DNA of 62,110 bases from assembly GCF_004359215.1 (NCBI RefSeq), contig NC_090610.1, positions 11,300,164 to 11,362,273 of the forward strand, in the 5' to 3' direction. Origin of the DNA: Bremia lactucae (Eukaryota > Oomycota > Peronosporomycetes > Peronosporales > Peronosporaceae). Both the position numbers and the translations under genes were made by a program. The notes beneath the pieces were generated by a model. That model saw nothing but the letters and a program-made list of their open reading frames with translations, ran no database searches and was not told where the DNA came from. Positions 29,641 to 41,910 of this stretch are shown here, in pieces. Each line of letters begins with the position of its first letter. Position 1 is the stretch's first letter.

Positions 29641-31160
29641 TTACGTTCTCATGGGAAGAGAAGGTCGGAGGCAAGTCTTTCGCCTTCCTCATTTCCCCCA
29701 TCTGTTTAATACTGAACCCATGGTCGGTGTCACCAACAGTCTCCTTAGACTGATGGGAATATGTGACCTCATCTGGGTCCACATACCGTTTGAGACGACC
29801 CACGTAAAAGACGGGGTGCATCTTCATATATGGCGGGAGGGTGAGCCTATAATTTAGGTCTTTGACCTTCTCGACCACAGTAAATGGCCCAATGTAACGT
29901 AGCAATAATTTTAAGTACCCCCAGGTAGTACAAAAATTGCGATTTTAGGTAGAGTAACAGTACTTAACAGTACTTTATGTCGAACACTTAAGCATTCATT
30001 ATTTTTGCGACCATTTCAGTCAGCATTCTTTTGTTTATCTTGTGCGCTTGCCGTTGCGCCACGGTCACGGACTTTTCGTGGGATGGCTAATCGCTCATCC
30101 ACAAAGTGTTAAGCCTCGCTCAGGCTTTTAGCATTCAACTCGCCTATGACATCGCCGGAATCGTTCGTAGGACGTAGTTGTAAGCAACGAAACATCGCTA
30201 TTGTGTGAGAGCACATGCATTCCTTGCCGTGACTACATACTGACCACTGCCAACCCGGCAGGGTCACTAAGGCAAGTTTCGTCGTTGAGATGATACCCTC
30301 GCGGGTCATCGTCATATTGACGAAGCTATGTCCCTCTTTCGCACCGAGCGTAGTGAGGGGCCCTCCCCCACTAAAACTCGGGCGCGCACAAACGAGACTG
30401 GCATCCGAGGATGGAGCAGTCCGTTTATAGAAAACGATGTCTCACCGTACTGGCGTGGACACTGTTATTTTTAGCGAGCTCCACAAAGTACAATTGCTTG
30501 CTCTAATCTTTGGGAGTTGCTATAGTGCGTAAGACATCCGCCACGATCCGATTGGCACGTTCTGTTTGGCCATCGGTCTGGGGATGATCTGCGGTCGACA
30601 TGTGGAGCTTGCTACCTAGCAGCTCGAACACATGACGCCAAAACCCAGACGTAAAACGTGGACCCCGGTCCGATACTATGGACTCGGGCATCCCGTGTAG
30701 TCGGTAAACATGATCCAGGAACAAGAGAGCTGCCTCCTTGCCTGTGATCGATGTCTTACATGGTGCTAAATGCACCATCTTGCTCAGTCTGTCTACAAAG
30801 ACGACTAGCCCTGTCCGACCCTTATGATCAGGCGGCATGCTAAACATGAAGTCCAGACTTACCGACATCCAACAATTCGTTGGAATCGGTAGCGGCTTTA
30901 ATGGCGCACTGCTGGACGGTGCAGGCTTTACGTGCTGACACTGTTCGCAGAAGCTAATATAGTTGGCCACCTGTGGCCACCAAAATTCCTCTGACACTCG
31001 TAAGAATGTCTTTTCACGGCCCAGATGCCCACTAGATGGCGCATCATGGAGCTCGTGAAGGATCATCAGCTTGAGATCTGTGTCATGAGGCACATAGATT
31101 CTCAAGGGATTACAAGTTGGTTGCTGATGCCATAACAGACCATCGCTTTAGCTAAAGCGA
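29588..31160 (-). pseudogene. Gypsy-1 copy II integrase
   Basis: A 200-residue open minus frame (31105-30503) carries the zinc-binding H-H-C-C region (SSGHLGREKTFLRVSEEFWW, then FCEQC) and a DDE core with all three acids visible: SLDFMFSMPPDH, IVSDRGPRFTSGFW and HPQTDGQTERANR. The C-terminal domain (LNYRLTLPPYMKMHPVFYVG, near 29850-29790) is separated by frameshifts. An in-frame TAA just upstream is shared with copies I and III. Confidence 0.8.
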
Positions 31161-32740
31161 TTTATCTTAGCTTTTAGGTGCGACGGAAGGGTTACCTTTC
31201 GTCCACCAAAGTGATCAAACAGCAGGCGACAATGGTCGTCCTGACTGGAGCTCTCTTTTATCAGAGGCTAATGAGCTCGTCACGTGGTATGTCTTCATGG
31301 CTGCCAACGTTGACGGCTAAATTGTGCTTTAGCACTAGACACACTTCCCTGTGTCTAACCTCGAAGTCTGGTCTGCGCGATAAAGCGTCAGCCAAGACAA
31401 TTGACTTACCCGGCTTATATTCAACATTGAATAAAAATTCAGAGAAGAATATGAGCCATCGTTCAATTCTAGGCGAGAGGTGCGGTGAGTTTATTGCGGT
31501 CCGCAGTGATCGTGATCTGTGTAAACCACAAATGGTTCGGTGCCCAATAGGTGCACACGAAACTTGACAAGTGCATACTTTATTGAAAGTAGCTCTTTGT
31601 CATGCACAGAGTAATTCAGTTCCGCGGCTTTAATAGTTGGGACTGATAAGAGATGACACGGTCAACGCCGTCGTCATTTTTCTACATGGGTGCGCTGCCG
31701 ATTGCAAAATTACTTGCACAGCAGACGACGCCAAAGGGCTTATCCGCGTCTGGCAATGCCAACACCGGTGCCTCCACAAGAGACTGCTTCACTGATGTGA
31801 ACACATTGTTTTGTTCTTTAACCCAAACTCATTCTGTGTCCTTTTTAAGGAGATCAGATAATGGTTTAGTTTGCTCAGCATAATTCTTGCTATACTTATG
31901 CACGTAATTAGCAAGCCCTAGGAATTGGCGCAAATGCTTCACATGCCATTGGATTGGCCATTCCTTTACTGATTTTACCTTGTCTCGGTCTGCTCGTACA
32001 CCATTTGTACCTACGATGCAGCCCAGCACAGGTTTCTCAGGGACCCGAATGACGCACTTTTGCAAGTTGACGTACAAAGTGGGCGTCCTTCAAAGTCTAC
32101 AACACAGTGTCTAAATGACGCTTGTGCGACTTTATTGCTGTCAGCCCGTCCTCGGCCCTACTATGCCCGAATACATCGTCAAAGTAATTGGGCGCGTAGG
32201 CACGGTGCTGACGCATCACTGTGAGCCACCACTCGGTTGAATGTCGCTGGTGCGTTTTTTAAACCTTGAAGCATCACAAGCCACTCCCAAAGCATACCGC
32301 TTGGGGTGCTTACAGCTGTTTTGGCTACACCAGATTCTCTCATGAGTACCGGATAGTAGCCATCCTTCAAATCCAACGCGGAAAAGATAGATGACTTTCC
32401 CTTTACCATGGAGCTCAATAAAACATCTTTCCGCGGGATTGGCGTTTGCACCGGTATGGTTGCTGTATTCAGCTTATTAAAAGCATGAACCACGTACCAT
32501 CCACCTGTGGCTTTACGCACACAAAAGGTCGGGCTGCAGTGAGGCGATTTGCTCTCACGTACACGTCCCGCCCTTGACTCGCTTGTCGAAGAACTCATCG
32601 ATACAATCGACTTGTTCTTCTGGCAACGACCATTGCCTGGTCACACAATACTTGGTGCCGGGTTCGAGGTCTATTTCGTGCTGATGCCCCTATCTGCTGG
32701 TAGGCGGCTCGGCACTTCTTCTGGGAACACATCCTGATGT
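31161..32740 (-). pseudogene. Gypsy-1 copy II reverse transcriptase and RNase H
   Basis: RT on minus: SPHCSPTFCVRKATGGWYVV, NTATIPVQTPIPRKDVLLSS, FSALDLKDGYYPVLMRESGV (32560-32330), NYFDDVF with the catalytic YxDD (near 32180), and LGLANYVHKYSKNYAEQTKP (near 31910). RNase H occupies about 31830-31200. Small indels break the frame. 31826-32094 matches copy III (61210-61478) with no difference seen. Confidence 0.75.
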
Positions 32741-33850
32741 TTCCCTAGAGCCTCAAAGAAGGGACTGTCTCTCAAGGCATCCCAGCCTTGAGCAGCAAAC
32801 CGTTTCGTTTTGTCCGTTTCTAGGACGCTCTTGTCCATTGGACGACGAGCAACAGTCCACCAAGTTCTTTTCTGGATCTGGTGTGACTATTTCGTGGATC
32901 TTTCTTTCCTTTGATTCGGCAAGGATCAGATCCCACGACATCTCCGGGATTTTTACTATCTCCTCGGCAGATTTGAAGACTTGCCGGAGCACCTCATTGA
33001 GGAAACCTCCGCAATTTTGTCTTTGACGGCCTCGAACAACTCGTTCGAAGGCTCGTTACCTTCAGTTGGGACTGATCCAAAAGTCACTCGTTTAAATGTG
33101 CCTTTGATTGTCCTATTCTTCCTGGTGCTCATTCTTCGAGTAACCATGACCTTTGACAGGGATGCGGGTGCTGTTGCATTCTTCGCAACCCTCCCAACCG
33201 CATCAGGCTCTAGGCACTGTACCGGTTCGTGCAACGATTAACTTCTGTCAGCTCGCTGTCTACTGTTACAGGATATTGGCTCTGTGCAGGGGACATTCGG
33301 ACGCATGACTACTTGTCATCGTCCTATTCACTACCCCAGACTCCACAAGCTGAATTTGTGTCACCTGACGTCCCGTCGGTACACTTCCAACTACACCAGT
33401 CTCAGGGCTCTGAGTGGAGATTTGAGGCGTTTGACATCCCGTCAACGCATTTTCAACTGTGTCTCACACGACATCAGTTGCGTACGCCTCTCGCAGCAGC
33501 ACATCCTTTCCGGTGTCCTGCGTAGAGTTTGCACCTGTGCGAGTACGCCAGTCAATCCATGGCTGCTGTTTGCCAACCATGGCATGCCTAGGATGAGGTC
33601 ATACAGACTCTCCATACCTAGCACTGTGAACATCTCTTTTCAAGAGAAGTCACTAAAGCTGAAGGCGAGTTCTACCTGAACTTCCTCAGACTTAACGAGC
33701 GCGCCGTTCGCTAAACGAATGGTCGCCTCTTCTCGCTTGCCATCCTGGCGAAGCGACTCAAACATCGCCGGTCTCTTTCTTAGAGCCACGAGTTTTACAA
33801 AATTCTGTTATACACCCGAATCCACTAGGAGGGTCATCACCTGGTCCTAA
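32741..33850 (-). pseudogene. Gypsy-1 copy II protease region
   Basis: MTLLVDSGV (near 33835) is a retropepsin DSG active site. It continues with LRQDGKREEATIRLANGALV (33765-33700) and, after a shift, YDLILGMPWLANSSHG (33600-33550), the typical C-terminal ILG motif. The segment down to 32741 is a protease-RT linker with a Lys/Arg-rich part (MVTRRMSTRKNRTIKGTFKR, near 33150). Confidence 0.65.
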
Positions 33851-33985
33851 ACTCGTACTTGAGCGCTATAGACCAGCAGGGTTAAGGTCTAACTTTTGGT
33901 ACCTCAAGGCCAATGCTACCCATTTGTTCGACAGCTTTTAACTTTATGGTAGCTTCAGAGTCCGCGTCAGTAGGGCATCCCCCCC

Positions 33986-35100
33986 CTACTGCGCTCCTGC
34001 ATTTCTTGACCCCCCACAGTGGTCGATGCAGAACTCATGCGTCTCGCACGCTGGTTCTTGCCATCGCCCTTTGGGAAGGGAGTTCTCTTTGCTGGGCATC
34101 TTTGCCTCAGCAGGGACCCTGGCATAGCAGCGAGCCATCATATGGCCGCGCTTGCCGCATTTATAGCAGACAACGTCTGCATTGCCCAACTCCATGGGAG
34201 TGGTATCCGACCTCTCGGCCGACGGCTTATACCAAGCTGTCGCCGAGGCACTGTTGTAAGATTACTCCTCAACTAAGGCAATTTGGATTGCCTCTTCCAC
34301 CGTCGACGGCACTTTTCTGGAAAGGGCCTGTCGCGATGGGCTATGTCGTAGTCCGTTCATAAACGTGGGCACCTTAATGTGTTCCGGAATCGGGCCTACG
34401 GTAATGCCGACAACGATCGCATCTTTTGCACATACTCTTGCGGAGATCGCTTCGCCTGTCGCGCTCCAAAGAAGCGCGCCTGAAGCAACACTTCGTTGTT
34501 CGGCGGCTGGTACAAGGCGCGAATCTTTGTTTTAAAGATTGCCCATGTAGGGAACGCCTTAACGTCCGCCATAAGCGCCGAGTAAGCCCACTCTGAGGCC
34601 TTACAGCGCAGGTGCGACATGGGGTACGACATCATTCGGCTGTCGTCCTCGATGAGCTGCGCGACACCGCATTGCTACACGGCTAACAGCCAGCACACAA
34701 TCATGTGCGCTGCAGTTCCATCGAACTTGGGCGGGTCCATCCGCATGGGCCTCGGCTGATGCAGCCGGGCAAAGAGCATCTCAACAGTCCTGTCGGGAGC
34801 CTCGCTCCGAGCCTGCTCATGCCTCAGCTCATCCTGCGTCTGAGTGACGGACTCCGCCGCAGCATAGCTCTGTGCCTTGAACGCGGCTGACCGCTGTCCG
34901 AGCACGAATGCCTCAAACTGCTCTAACTGAGCAACATGTTGCTCAGAAGGACTGCACAAGAGTCTGGCTAGGGCTTGTTCACCAAGCCCCTGCGTCAAGT
35001 GCCCTGCCTCATCCCGATGATGTTTGGAGACGTGGGGGAAATGAGCCCTATCGATATTGAGGCTCATCCTCACGTACACACGCAGAGGTGCGGGTCGTGA
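33986..35100 (-). pseudogene. Gypsy-1 copy II gag
   Basis: From about ATG 35067 (MSLNIDRAHFPHVSKHHRDE) the N-terminal part is Gln/Ala-rich and probably helical, then PMRMDPPKFDGTAAHM, SEWAYSALMADVKAFPTWAI and FGARQAKRSPQEYVQKMRSL give the gag core (34740-34400). An intact CCHC knuckle, CYKCGKRGHMMARC, lies at about 34168-34127. Three or so frameshifts interrupt it. Confidence 0.75.
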
Positions 35101-35123
35101 AAAGAATTTCAAGTGGTACCATG

Positions 35124-35650
35124 TGTAGGCGGGCACGTCTTAATACGGCCACGCTCTACTTAAGCACACACCCTAGCACAGCATTTTGACCGTCTTCTCT
35201 TGGGTGGAGTGAGGTAGTTGTGGTGGGCGTCTTAGCGACCTCACCCAACGCACTAAGTACTCTAGTAATGTGTCGTCTCGGGAGCGGTGATCAGACTCCT
35301 CGTGCGCACGTACCAAGTACGAAGTAGTTTTCAGACTGATTTATATTTAATCGCATCAAAAATATAAATACCTGTTTTAGCCAATCAACAATGTCATCTC
35401 TGTAGATAACACTAATATGTATTGCGAGCGTTTCTTTCTAGATACCTCGCGTAACGGATGACGCTAGGCATCATCCCTCCTAATATGAATGCACCTATGT
35501 GCACCATATACACAAGGGTTGGCCATAAATGTGATCCACACCCGAGTGGGGGGCTAATTACTTTGTTTAAGTAATTGACCCATCCGCTTAAGTACACAAC
35601 ATGTACTTAACGGGGACTGTGTAACATTAGGGCAACTTTAGCCCGTTACA
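35124..35650 (-). repeat. Gypsy-1 copy II 5' LTR
   Basis: 527 bp, TGTAACGGGC to CCCGCCTACA on minus. Downstream on minus, TGGTACCACTTG starts two bases after the LTR, as a primer binding site should begin with TGG; the tRNA was not identified. Confidence 0.85.
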
Positions 35651-36177
35651 GTAAAGCTACAGGGAATTTTGGGGGAATATGGAAGGAAAATTGTCTTTTG
35701 ACGTTTTGACATTTTTAAAAGGGTGCCGGTATATGTACCTCAGCGTTTAAGTAAATATACCTCACCTTACATATTCCTGCCAACTACAGCCAATGAGGAA
35801 GACCTTGAATGATGTCCGCCTAGCTTCGGAAAACTTCCTTCGCAACAGCTTCGTTGGCTCTAGAATTGCAATTCTAAATTGAAGTTGATGACGCGTGCAA
35901 GTTGAAAAAAAAGGTTTATTGTCTATGCTGGTTATTTAAGTGCTTGATAGTTAGATCTTAAAAGGTTTTAAATTGTTTATGTTCATCCCGTTTTTATCTT
36001 TTGGTACGGTGTCCCCGTAATTATCATATTCAGAAGGGCCAGAAGCGACAATGGTCGAGAACTCACACGCAGCTCATAAATATTTACTGTAATCAATTTT
36101 GCATTCATCTGTAAATTTTGATGCTAATTAACCCTCAAGAATGGATGCTAGTCAAACGAATCAAATCAGGTCAAGAT
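35651..36177. other. Intergenic, no gene seen
   Basis: AT-rich single-copy-looking sequence between two elements. No ORF over 60 codons with a recognisable product and no RNA gene seen. Confidence 0.5.
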
Positions 36178-36614
36178 TGTAACGGAATGTATCGTTATAT
36201 GAAATTAACACTTAAAGATTTTTAATTAGTATACTATCTAAAAGGTAAGGAATATTTGAAGAATATTACTTTACACGGTAATATTCTAAAAGCTTATCCA
36301 TTGGTAGATATAGACCATTATATCTACTTTCTCCGCGGTCCAGTCAGCGCTGGACGCGCGCAAAGAGAAAGACAGATAAGACTTTATTCCATGTTTTGTG
36401 ATAGTTTATAACTAAGTTAGTATTAAATAGATAGAAACAGAAGAACTTAATTATATTAAATACAGTTTTTAATAAACCCTCATTAAAGCAAGTGTGTTAA
36501 AGATAGTCTTTCTCTGCACACGTGGAGTGACGTGAGGCCCCGCTCGAACTGAGACACCTCTCGCACTGAGGCAGTGCGAAGCGGACTTGTTCTGAAGCAG
36601 TACAAGTCAGTACA
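36178..36614 (+). repeat. Gypsy-2b 5' LTR
   Basis: TGTAACGGAATGTATCG to AAGTCAGTACA. Followed at once by CCTGGTAGCACTTTG, a candidate primer binding site that resembles CCTGGAAGCACTC after the LTR at 27624. Confidence 0.75.
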
Positions 36615-36793
36615 CCTGGTAGCACTTTGTAGTCCGTCCAAGGGCTACAGTTCCATCATCCAACATGAAAATGTTAGATGATAATGGAAATACGCATCAC
36701 GTTTCGCGTGAAAGCTACTCCTTTCTAAGTGACATAGAAAGGAGATCGGTCGAACGAATGAGTTCGACCGTATAAAACGATGCCATCTTGGCC

Positions 36794-37830
36794 ATGCTGT
36801 CCGGTTTGGACATAGATGCCCTCCATTCAGTCATCACCAAGTTCATACAACATGAACTTGACGAGGCGAAGGAGAAGGTAGCCTTGCTTAATCAGCAAGG
36901 CTCTCAACAGGCAGAACTGTTGAGGTTACAACAGGTACAAACCCCTGTACCTGAGATGACGCACACGCGCCATACCGAAACCTTAAAGATTGACATCTTT
37001 AAGTATAGGGAAGTTGATGAAGACTCCCTCTTAAGATGGTTTGTCGAGTTGGACGATGCCATAAGGGCCCGTCACATCGTCGACGAGCAAATGAACGTCG
37101 CATTTGCTAAGTCAAATTTGGCAGGCCGTGCCAAAACTTGGGCATTGGGCCTTAAGTTGCGCGACCCATATGTCTTTAAGTCGCTAGAGGCTTTTAAAGC
37201 CCTGCTTAAACAGACGTTTGAACCGCCTAGGGCTGAGTTCAGAGCTCGATCAGAGCTTCTGAAAATCAAGCAAGGCAAGCGTGATGTTCCCGCTTATGCC
37301 CAGCATATACGACTCTTAGCGAGTTGTATCACAAATAACCAGTTCATGAACACACATTGATTACGGTGTTCATGCAAGGTCTTACGGATGGTCCCGTAAA
37401 GACCCACCTGTCCCGATTGGAACTGGATACGCTTGAAGAAGCAATATCCGTTGCGGAGCAGGAGGACTTTAGCTTGAGACAGGCTCAAGCAAGTTCGTCA
37501 TCATATCGTCCACCAAGACGACACGAGTTAGGAGGTCCAGAACCCATGGACCTTTCTTACGTCGAAAGCGAGAGACCTCGCTTTTCGAACAATAAGCGAT
37601 CGCAGTAATGCCATCGCTGCCAAAAATTAGGACACTACACTCATGAGTGTAGTGCCCCACGCCCAGCACCGAAAGGTACTGAACGTAATTTTGGACCGTA
37701 TGCCAAAATGGGCAACGGTCGCGGGTCCGACGTTGTTGCAAAATTGCAACAGCGAGGGGGGCCGCCAAAATACGGTCGGGGTCAGTAGGGGCGCACAGCA
37801 ACCTCAAGAGAATTTGCAAATGTTTTGACT
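36794..37830 (+). pseudogene. Gypsy-2b gag with intact zinc knuckle
   Basis: ATG 36794 opens MLSGLDIDALHSVITKFIQH with a predicted helical, Gln-rich N-terminus, then the gag core (TLKIDIFKYREVDEDSLLRW, AKSNLAGRAKTWALGLKLRD, LLKIKQGKRDVPAYAQHIRL) to 37360. A frameshift joins it to VFMQGLTDGPVKTHLSRLEL (37366-37425). CHRCQKLGHYTHEC at 37608-37649 is a complete CCHC knuckle, just after a TAA. Gag binds and packages RNA in virus-like particles. Confidence 0.8.
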
Positions 37831-37894
37831 AAAGCTGCTCGAGACACATAATCATTATGTGTCTCTGCACCTGGCGATGAGGTATCCATCATCA

Positions 37895-38735
37895 TCTTGA
37901 AGCTAAAAGTGACAAATGATTTGTCACTTAGAGCCCTAGTGGACTGTGAGGCGTCGAATAACTTTATTCGTCGCCAGTCGCTAGAGGGTCGTAGGCTCAA
38001 ATATGTTGAGCGCGACATCCCTCCAACGAGGATGACGGTGCGTCTAGCGACAGGCGCAGCAATAACTGTGATGAAACGCGTAGTGAAATTTCACTACACG
38101 TTAAAAGATTTACAGTACGATGATGATTTCATCTTACTGGACTTGAATGAAAAATTTGTTGTCATCCTAGGTTTACTTTGGCTCAGAAAATATTAGCCAA
38201 GAATCAGCTGGCAGCATCGATCCGTAAGATCCCTGCCACTTGTTCATTAGGTGGCCATCTGATGAACGTCTTGGAGCGTCCACAAGCGTGTGGATTTACG
38301 AGTGAGTGCGATGGCCTCACTTGTGATACAGTCGTTAGTACGACTGCACAAGATCACAGTGTGATTACTAATCACCCTGTGGAGTCACCTTTCGGCGGCT
38401 GTGCGAATGCACAGGCAGCGCCGAAGGTCCACCACTCGAATAAGTCGAGTGGATTGAGACATGAATTTAAGCCTAGCGGGCGACATTCAAAGAAGATACC
38501 GGTTGTCCAAAATGGACAACACGATGATTCTAAGTCGAGTAGAGAGTCGACCGTAGAGGACCCGACTGTGATAGTGCAATCACATTCGGAAGACGTTGAG
38601 GGAAGAGGTCCCCACGTACTTGAAGAGAAATCTCCTCAAATAGTTAATGCTGAAGTATCTAGGCTTCAGCATCCCGAAAGAGTAATTCTTCGGCAGCCTG
38701 TGGATAAATGCCCCAGGAAGAAACCGAGACATTGA
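37895..38735 (+). pseudogene. Gypsy-2b protease and spacer
   Basis: ALVDCEASNNFIRRQSLEGR (37930-37990) is the retropepsin active site with Gly of DCG changed to Glu, followed by RMTVRLATGAAITVMKRVVK and VVILGLLWLRKY (38160-38195). Downstream is a 185-codon open segment without enzymatic motif (38178-38735), rich in Ser, His and Lys. Confidence 0.7.
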
Positions 38736-39055
38736 ATGTCTTAGTTAATGATGGATCAAGAGTAGGCGCTTATACGCTTGATCTGTATGAGCCTCCGAAG
38801 TTAACTTCGGAGATAACTCAATTACCAACCCTAGAACCCAAGCGGTCTTGAGAGATCTGCATAGTTGTAGAATCAAGCAGATCTGCGCATCGGTCACAGA
38901 GGACGAATACGTAACCGATAGTCGGTCAGCGGTAATTTTTGCAGAGAACGAATGGGTTCTCAGCAGCTCATCGATGGACGAAAGTGTCCTCGATGTGAAG
39001 ACTCGGATTGAGAGATATACTACTCAATCCTGAAGGTCACTTAAGACAAATCATT

Positions 39056-39780
39056 TATATAGGAATTTAATTGAATTCAGGGATGTATTTCCTGAAGCAG
39101 TTCCATGCGAGTTGCGTAAGGATAAAGGCACTCGACATGAGATCGAGCTCAAACTGGGCTCAAAGTACTGTGTCATGAAACAGTGGCCACTGCCTCGTGA
39201 ACAAGTACTTGCTATCGATAAATTCTTTATCGACCGATTAAAAGCGAGCCATGTAAGGGAGTCAACCTCCCCACATAGCTCTCCGACCTTCCGTGTGTGA
39301 AAGGCCACAGGAGAGTGGCGGATAGTGCACGCATTCAATAAACTGAATGCTACAACGGTATCGGCTCAAACGCGGATACCTAGAAAAGACGTAATCATCG
39401 ATGGTATGTCTAAGAGTACCATCTTTTCGTCTATGGATCTGATGGATGGCGTGAACGGAACATCCCGTACACAGCAGTGAAACTCCCAGTGGGATGCTCG
39501 GGGAATGGCTAGTAATGCCACAGGGGCTTGGTAACGCCCCTGCAAGATTCAACAGATGCGTAACGAATCTGTTGAGACCAGTGCGAGAATTCGCACCAGA
39601 TGTATTCATCCATAGCCGGGCAATGACGGAAAGACGGACGTGGAAGTTAATAAAACTCACGTTCGTCAGTCTCTTACACTTATGCGAAAGCATAAGTTGT
39701 ACACAAATCTCAAGAAGTGTATATTCGCTGCAAGCGAAATACCAATTGATGCTTCGTCGATAAACACGGCGTGCGCCCTG
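39056..39780 (+). pseudogene. Gypsy-2b reverse transcriptase
   Basis: Pieces: EFRDVFPEAVPCELRKDKGT, KLGSKYCVMKQWPLPREQVL (39150-39210), HAFNKLNATTVSAQTRIPR and SSMDLMDG (39330-39450), then a deletion and VMPQGLGNAPARFN near 39515. The YxDD segment is damaged (FAPDVFIHSRA). Non-functional. Confidence 0.7.
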
Positions 39781-40565
39781 ATCCCGAAAAGATCAAGGCG
39801 ATTATCGACTGGCCAGTTCCAGTCGATATCAAGGGACTTAGAAAGTTCCTTGGATTAGCGGCGTACTTGCACAAGTACTCCCGCACTTATGCCGAGATGA
39901 CAGTTCAACTCTCTCGTCTCTTGAAAAAAGACGAGAAATGGCTTTGGAACGCTGATTGTCAGCGTTCCTTTATAAGTATCAAGCAAAGCTTGATGCAATC
40001 GCCAAGATGGGCGATTGCAGATCAAGACAGACCATTTCATGTGGTCTGTAACGCCAGCAACTTCGCAATCGGCTATTCGTTGATGCAATACGATACAGAC
40101 GGCGCGGAGCGCGTCGTCTGTTACCAATCGCGTCAGCTGCAACCAGCTGAACGCAATTACCCAGTGCATGACAAGGAACTCCTTGCCATGAAATATGCAC
40201 TGGCTAAGTTTAGGGTCTATCTCCTAGGAGATAGACCGTTCATCGTATATACGGACCATGCGTCATTACGCACGGCCGTCAATAGCCCACACCTCTCGCA
40301 AAGAATGGCGAGGTGGCTATCCTTCTTCGCGGAGTATAATTTCTCCGTGGAATATAAGCCAGGATTACTTAATGTCGTCGCTGATGCGTTATCACGCCGA
40401 CCCGATTTCGAGCCGGCTGTGCGTTCCAACAGTGAAAATAATCCCACTGTAGCTACACTCATTTCAAGTGTTCCGTCATCAACCTTGTTTAATGACATAA
40501 AGAAAGCCTACGCAAAAGTTAGAACCTCTGCGGTTAGTGGATCATCTGATGAATCCATCCGATAA
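39771..40565 (+). pseudogene. Gypsy-2b RT tail and RNase H, 264-codon open frame
   Basis: Open from 39771: RKFLGLAAYLHKYSRTYAEM, then the reverse-transcriptase-like RNase H (FHVVCNASNFAIGYSLMQYD, YPVHDKELLAMKYALAKFRV, FIVYTDHASLRTAVNSPHLS, ADALSRRPDFEP). Well preserved except that the first catalytic Asp (CDAS in the sibling copy near 22740) is Asn here, which should abolish RNase H activity. Confidence 0.75.
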
Positions 40566-41910
40566 AGATTTACCGGCTTTATATCGATCGTTATCCGATC
40601 GAACACAACACTCAACGGCTTATTATATTACACAGCCGTTGCCTGCGATACTCCACGTGTCGTCGTCCCAACTCACAATGATGGTTTGCGCTTGCGCATC
40701 ATGTATGAGTGCTCGATGCACCAACAAGTGGGCATCGTGGACGTGAGAAAATTTATCTCACAGTAAGTCGCGACTTTTACTGGCCCCGCTATTATCAGTT
40801 CGTGCGCAAGTACATTCGTTCTTGCGAGGTATGTCAACGGGTGAAGCCTAGCCCTTCAGTCCATGCAACCTTCCAACCTCTATCACTTCCGGTAGAATGT
40901 TGGCAGTCCGTATGTATGGACTTCGTCTTCAAATTTTCCGAAATCGATCACAAAAACAGTGGAATCCTTGTATTTGTAGACAATTTCAGCAATATGGTAT
41001 ATCTTGCTGCATAACCAGAGTAGATCACGGCTCCAAGCTGTGCCCGTGTCTTCATCGACACGGTATTTAAACTCCACGGATTACCCCGTGAACTGGTCGC
41101 GGATAGAGATCCACGGTTTACGGCGAAGTATTGACAATCCGTGTTCCGATCTCTCGGAACACGGCTGACTATGTCAACTTCGGATCATCCAGAGACAGAT
41201 GGTCAGACGGAACGCGTAAATCGCGTCCTCGAAGAGATACTTCGAGGTTACAAACAATCGTATCCGAACTGGAGCGACTTTTTACCTATGGTCGAATTCG
41301 CCATCAATAATTCGGTGCATGCGTCTACAGCGCATACATCGTTCTTCGTGAAAGGCTTACGCCATCCACGAATACCCACCCAATCAGAGGCATCCTGTAG
41401 TTTAAGGGAAGAAGTGGACTCGCACGAGCAAAGCCATTTCTGGCTCATGCTCATCACGCGTCGAAGTTACCAACGACGCGAATGACATCGATGTCGAAGC
41501 AATCGACATCGGAGATGAGAAAGATTTCATGGCAGTGCGCACAAAGCGCACTGAAAAAGACAAAACAAATGAGTCAGCAGAGGATTTCTGTTGGCTCGAT
41601 AATCAGTAATCAGTTTCGTACAGGATTCCATTGCTAACGCTGTGGACCGTCAGAAACGGAACGCAGACAAGCATGAAAGAGCAAATGTTTTTTCATTTAA
41701 AATTAATGACCTAGTACTACTTCTCTCTACATGAACTTACTTACCTAAGCGTGTAGCCACTAATGTGGGTAGCACTAAACTACTACCCAAGTTGATTGGG
41801 CCTTTCCGTGTACTGCATTGCAAAGGCAATGCGTAGGAAGCGTTCGCCTCCTACGTTTACTTTGGTCGGCTCCGCCCGTCCGATCAGTACGCGGTTTCTT
41901 CCGAGGACGG
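40566..41910 (+). pseudogene. Gypsy-2b integrase
   Basis: Zinc-binding region (PTSGHRGREKIYLTVSRDFY, CEVCQRVKP; 40715-40850), first catalytic Asp in MDFVFKFSEIDHKNSGILVF, then a stop near 41012, second Asp in VADRDPRFTA (near 41098), and Glu in HPETDGQTERVNRVLEE (41187-41235). The C-terminal end is near 41760-41880. At least three stops or shifts. Confidence 0.75.

Larger units (their letters stand above)
29262..35650 (-). mobile_element. Gypsy-1 copy II: most complete gypsy-1, 3' truncated
   Basis: Reading on minus from the 5' LTR (35650-35124): gag, CCHC knuckle, protease, RT, RNase H, integrase, integrase C-terminus and the first part of the chromodomain, cut at about 29262. The 3' LTR and most of the accessory ORF are missing. 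About 6.4 kb. Confidence 0.85.
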
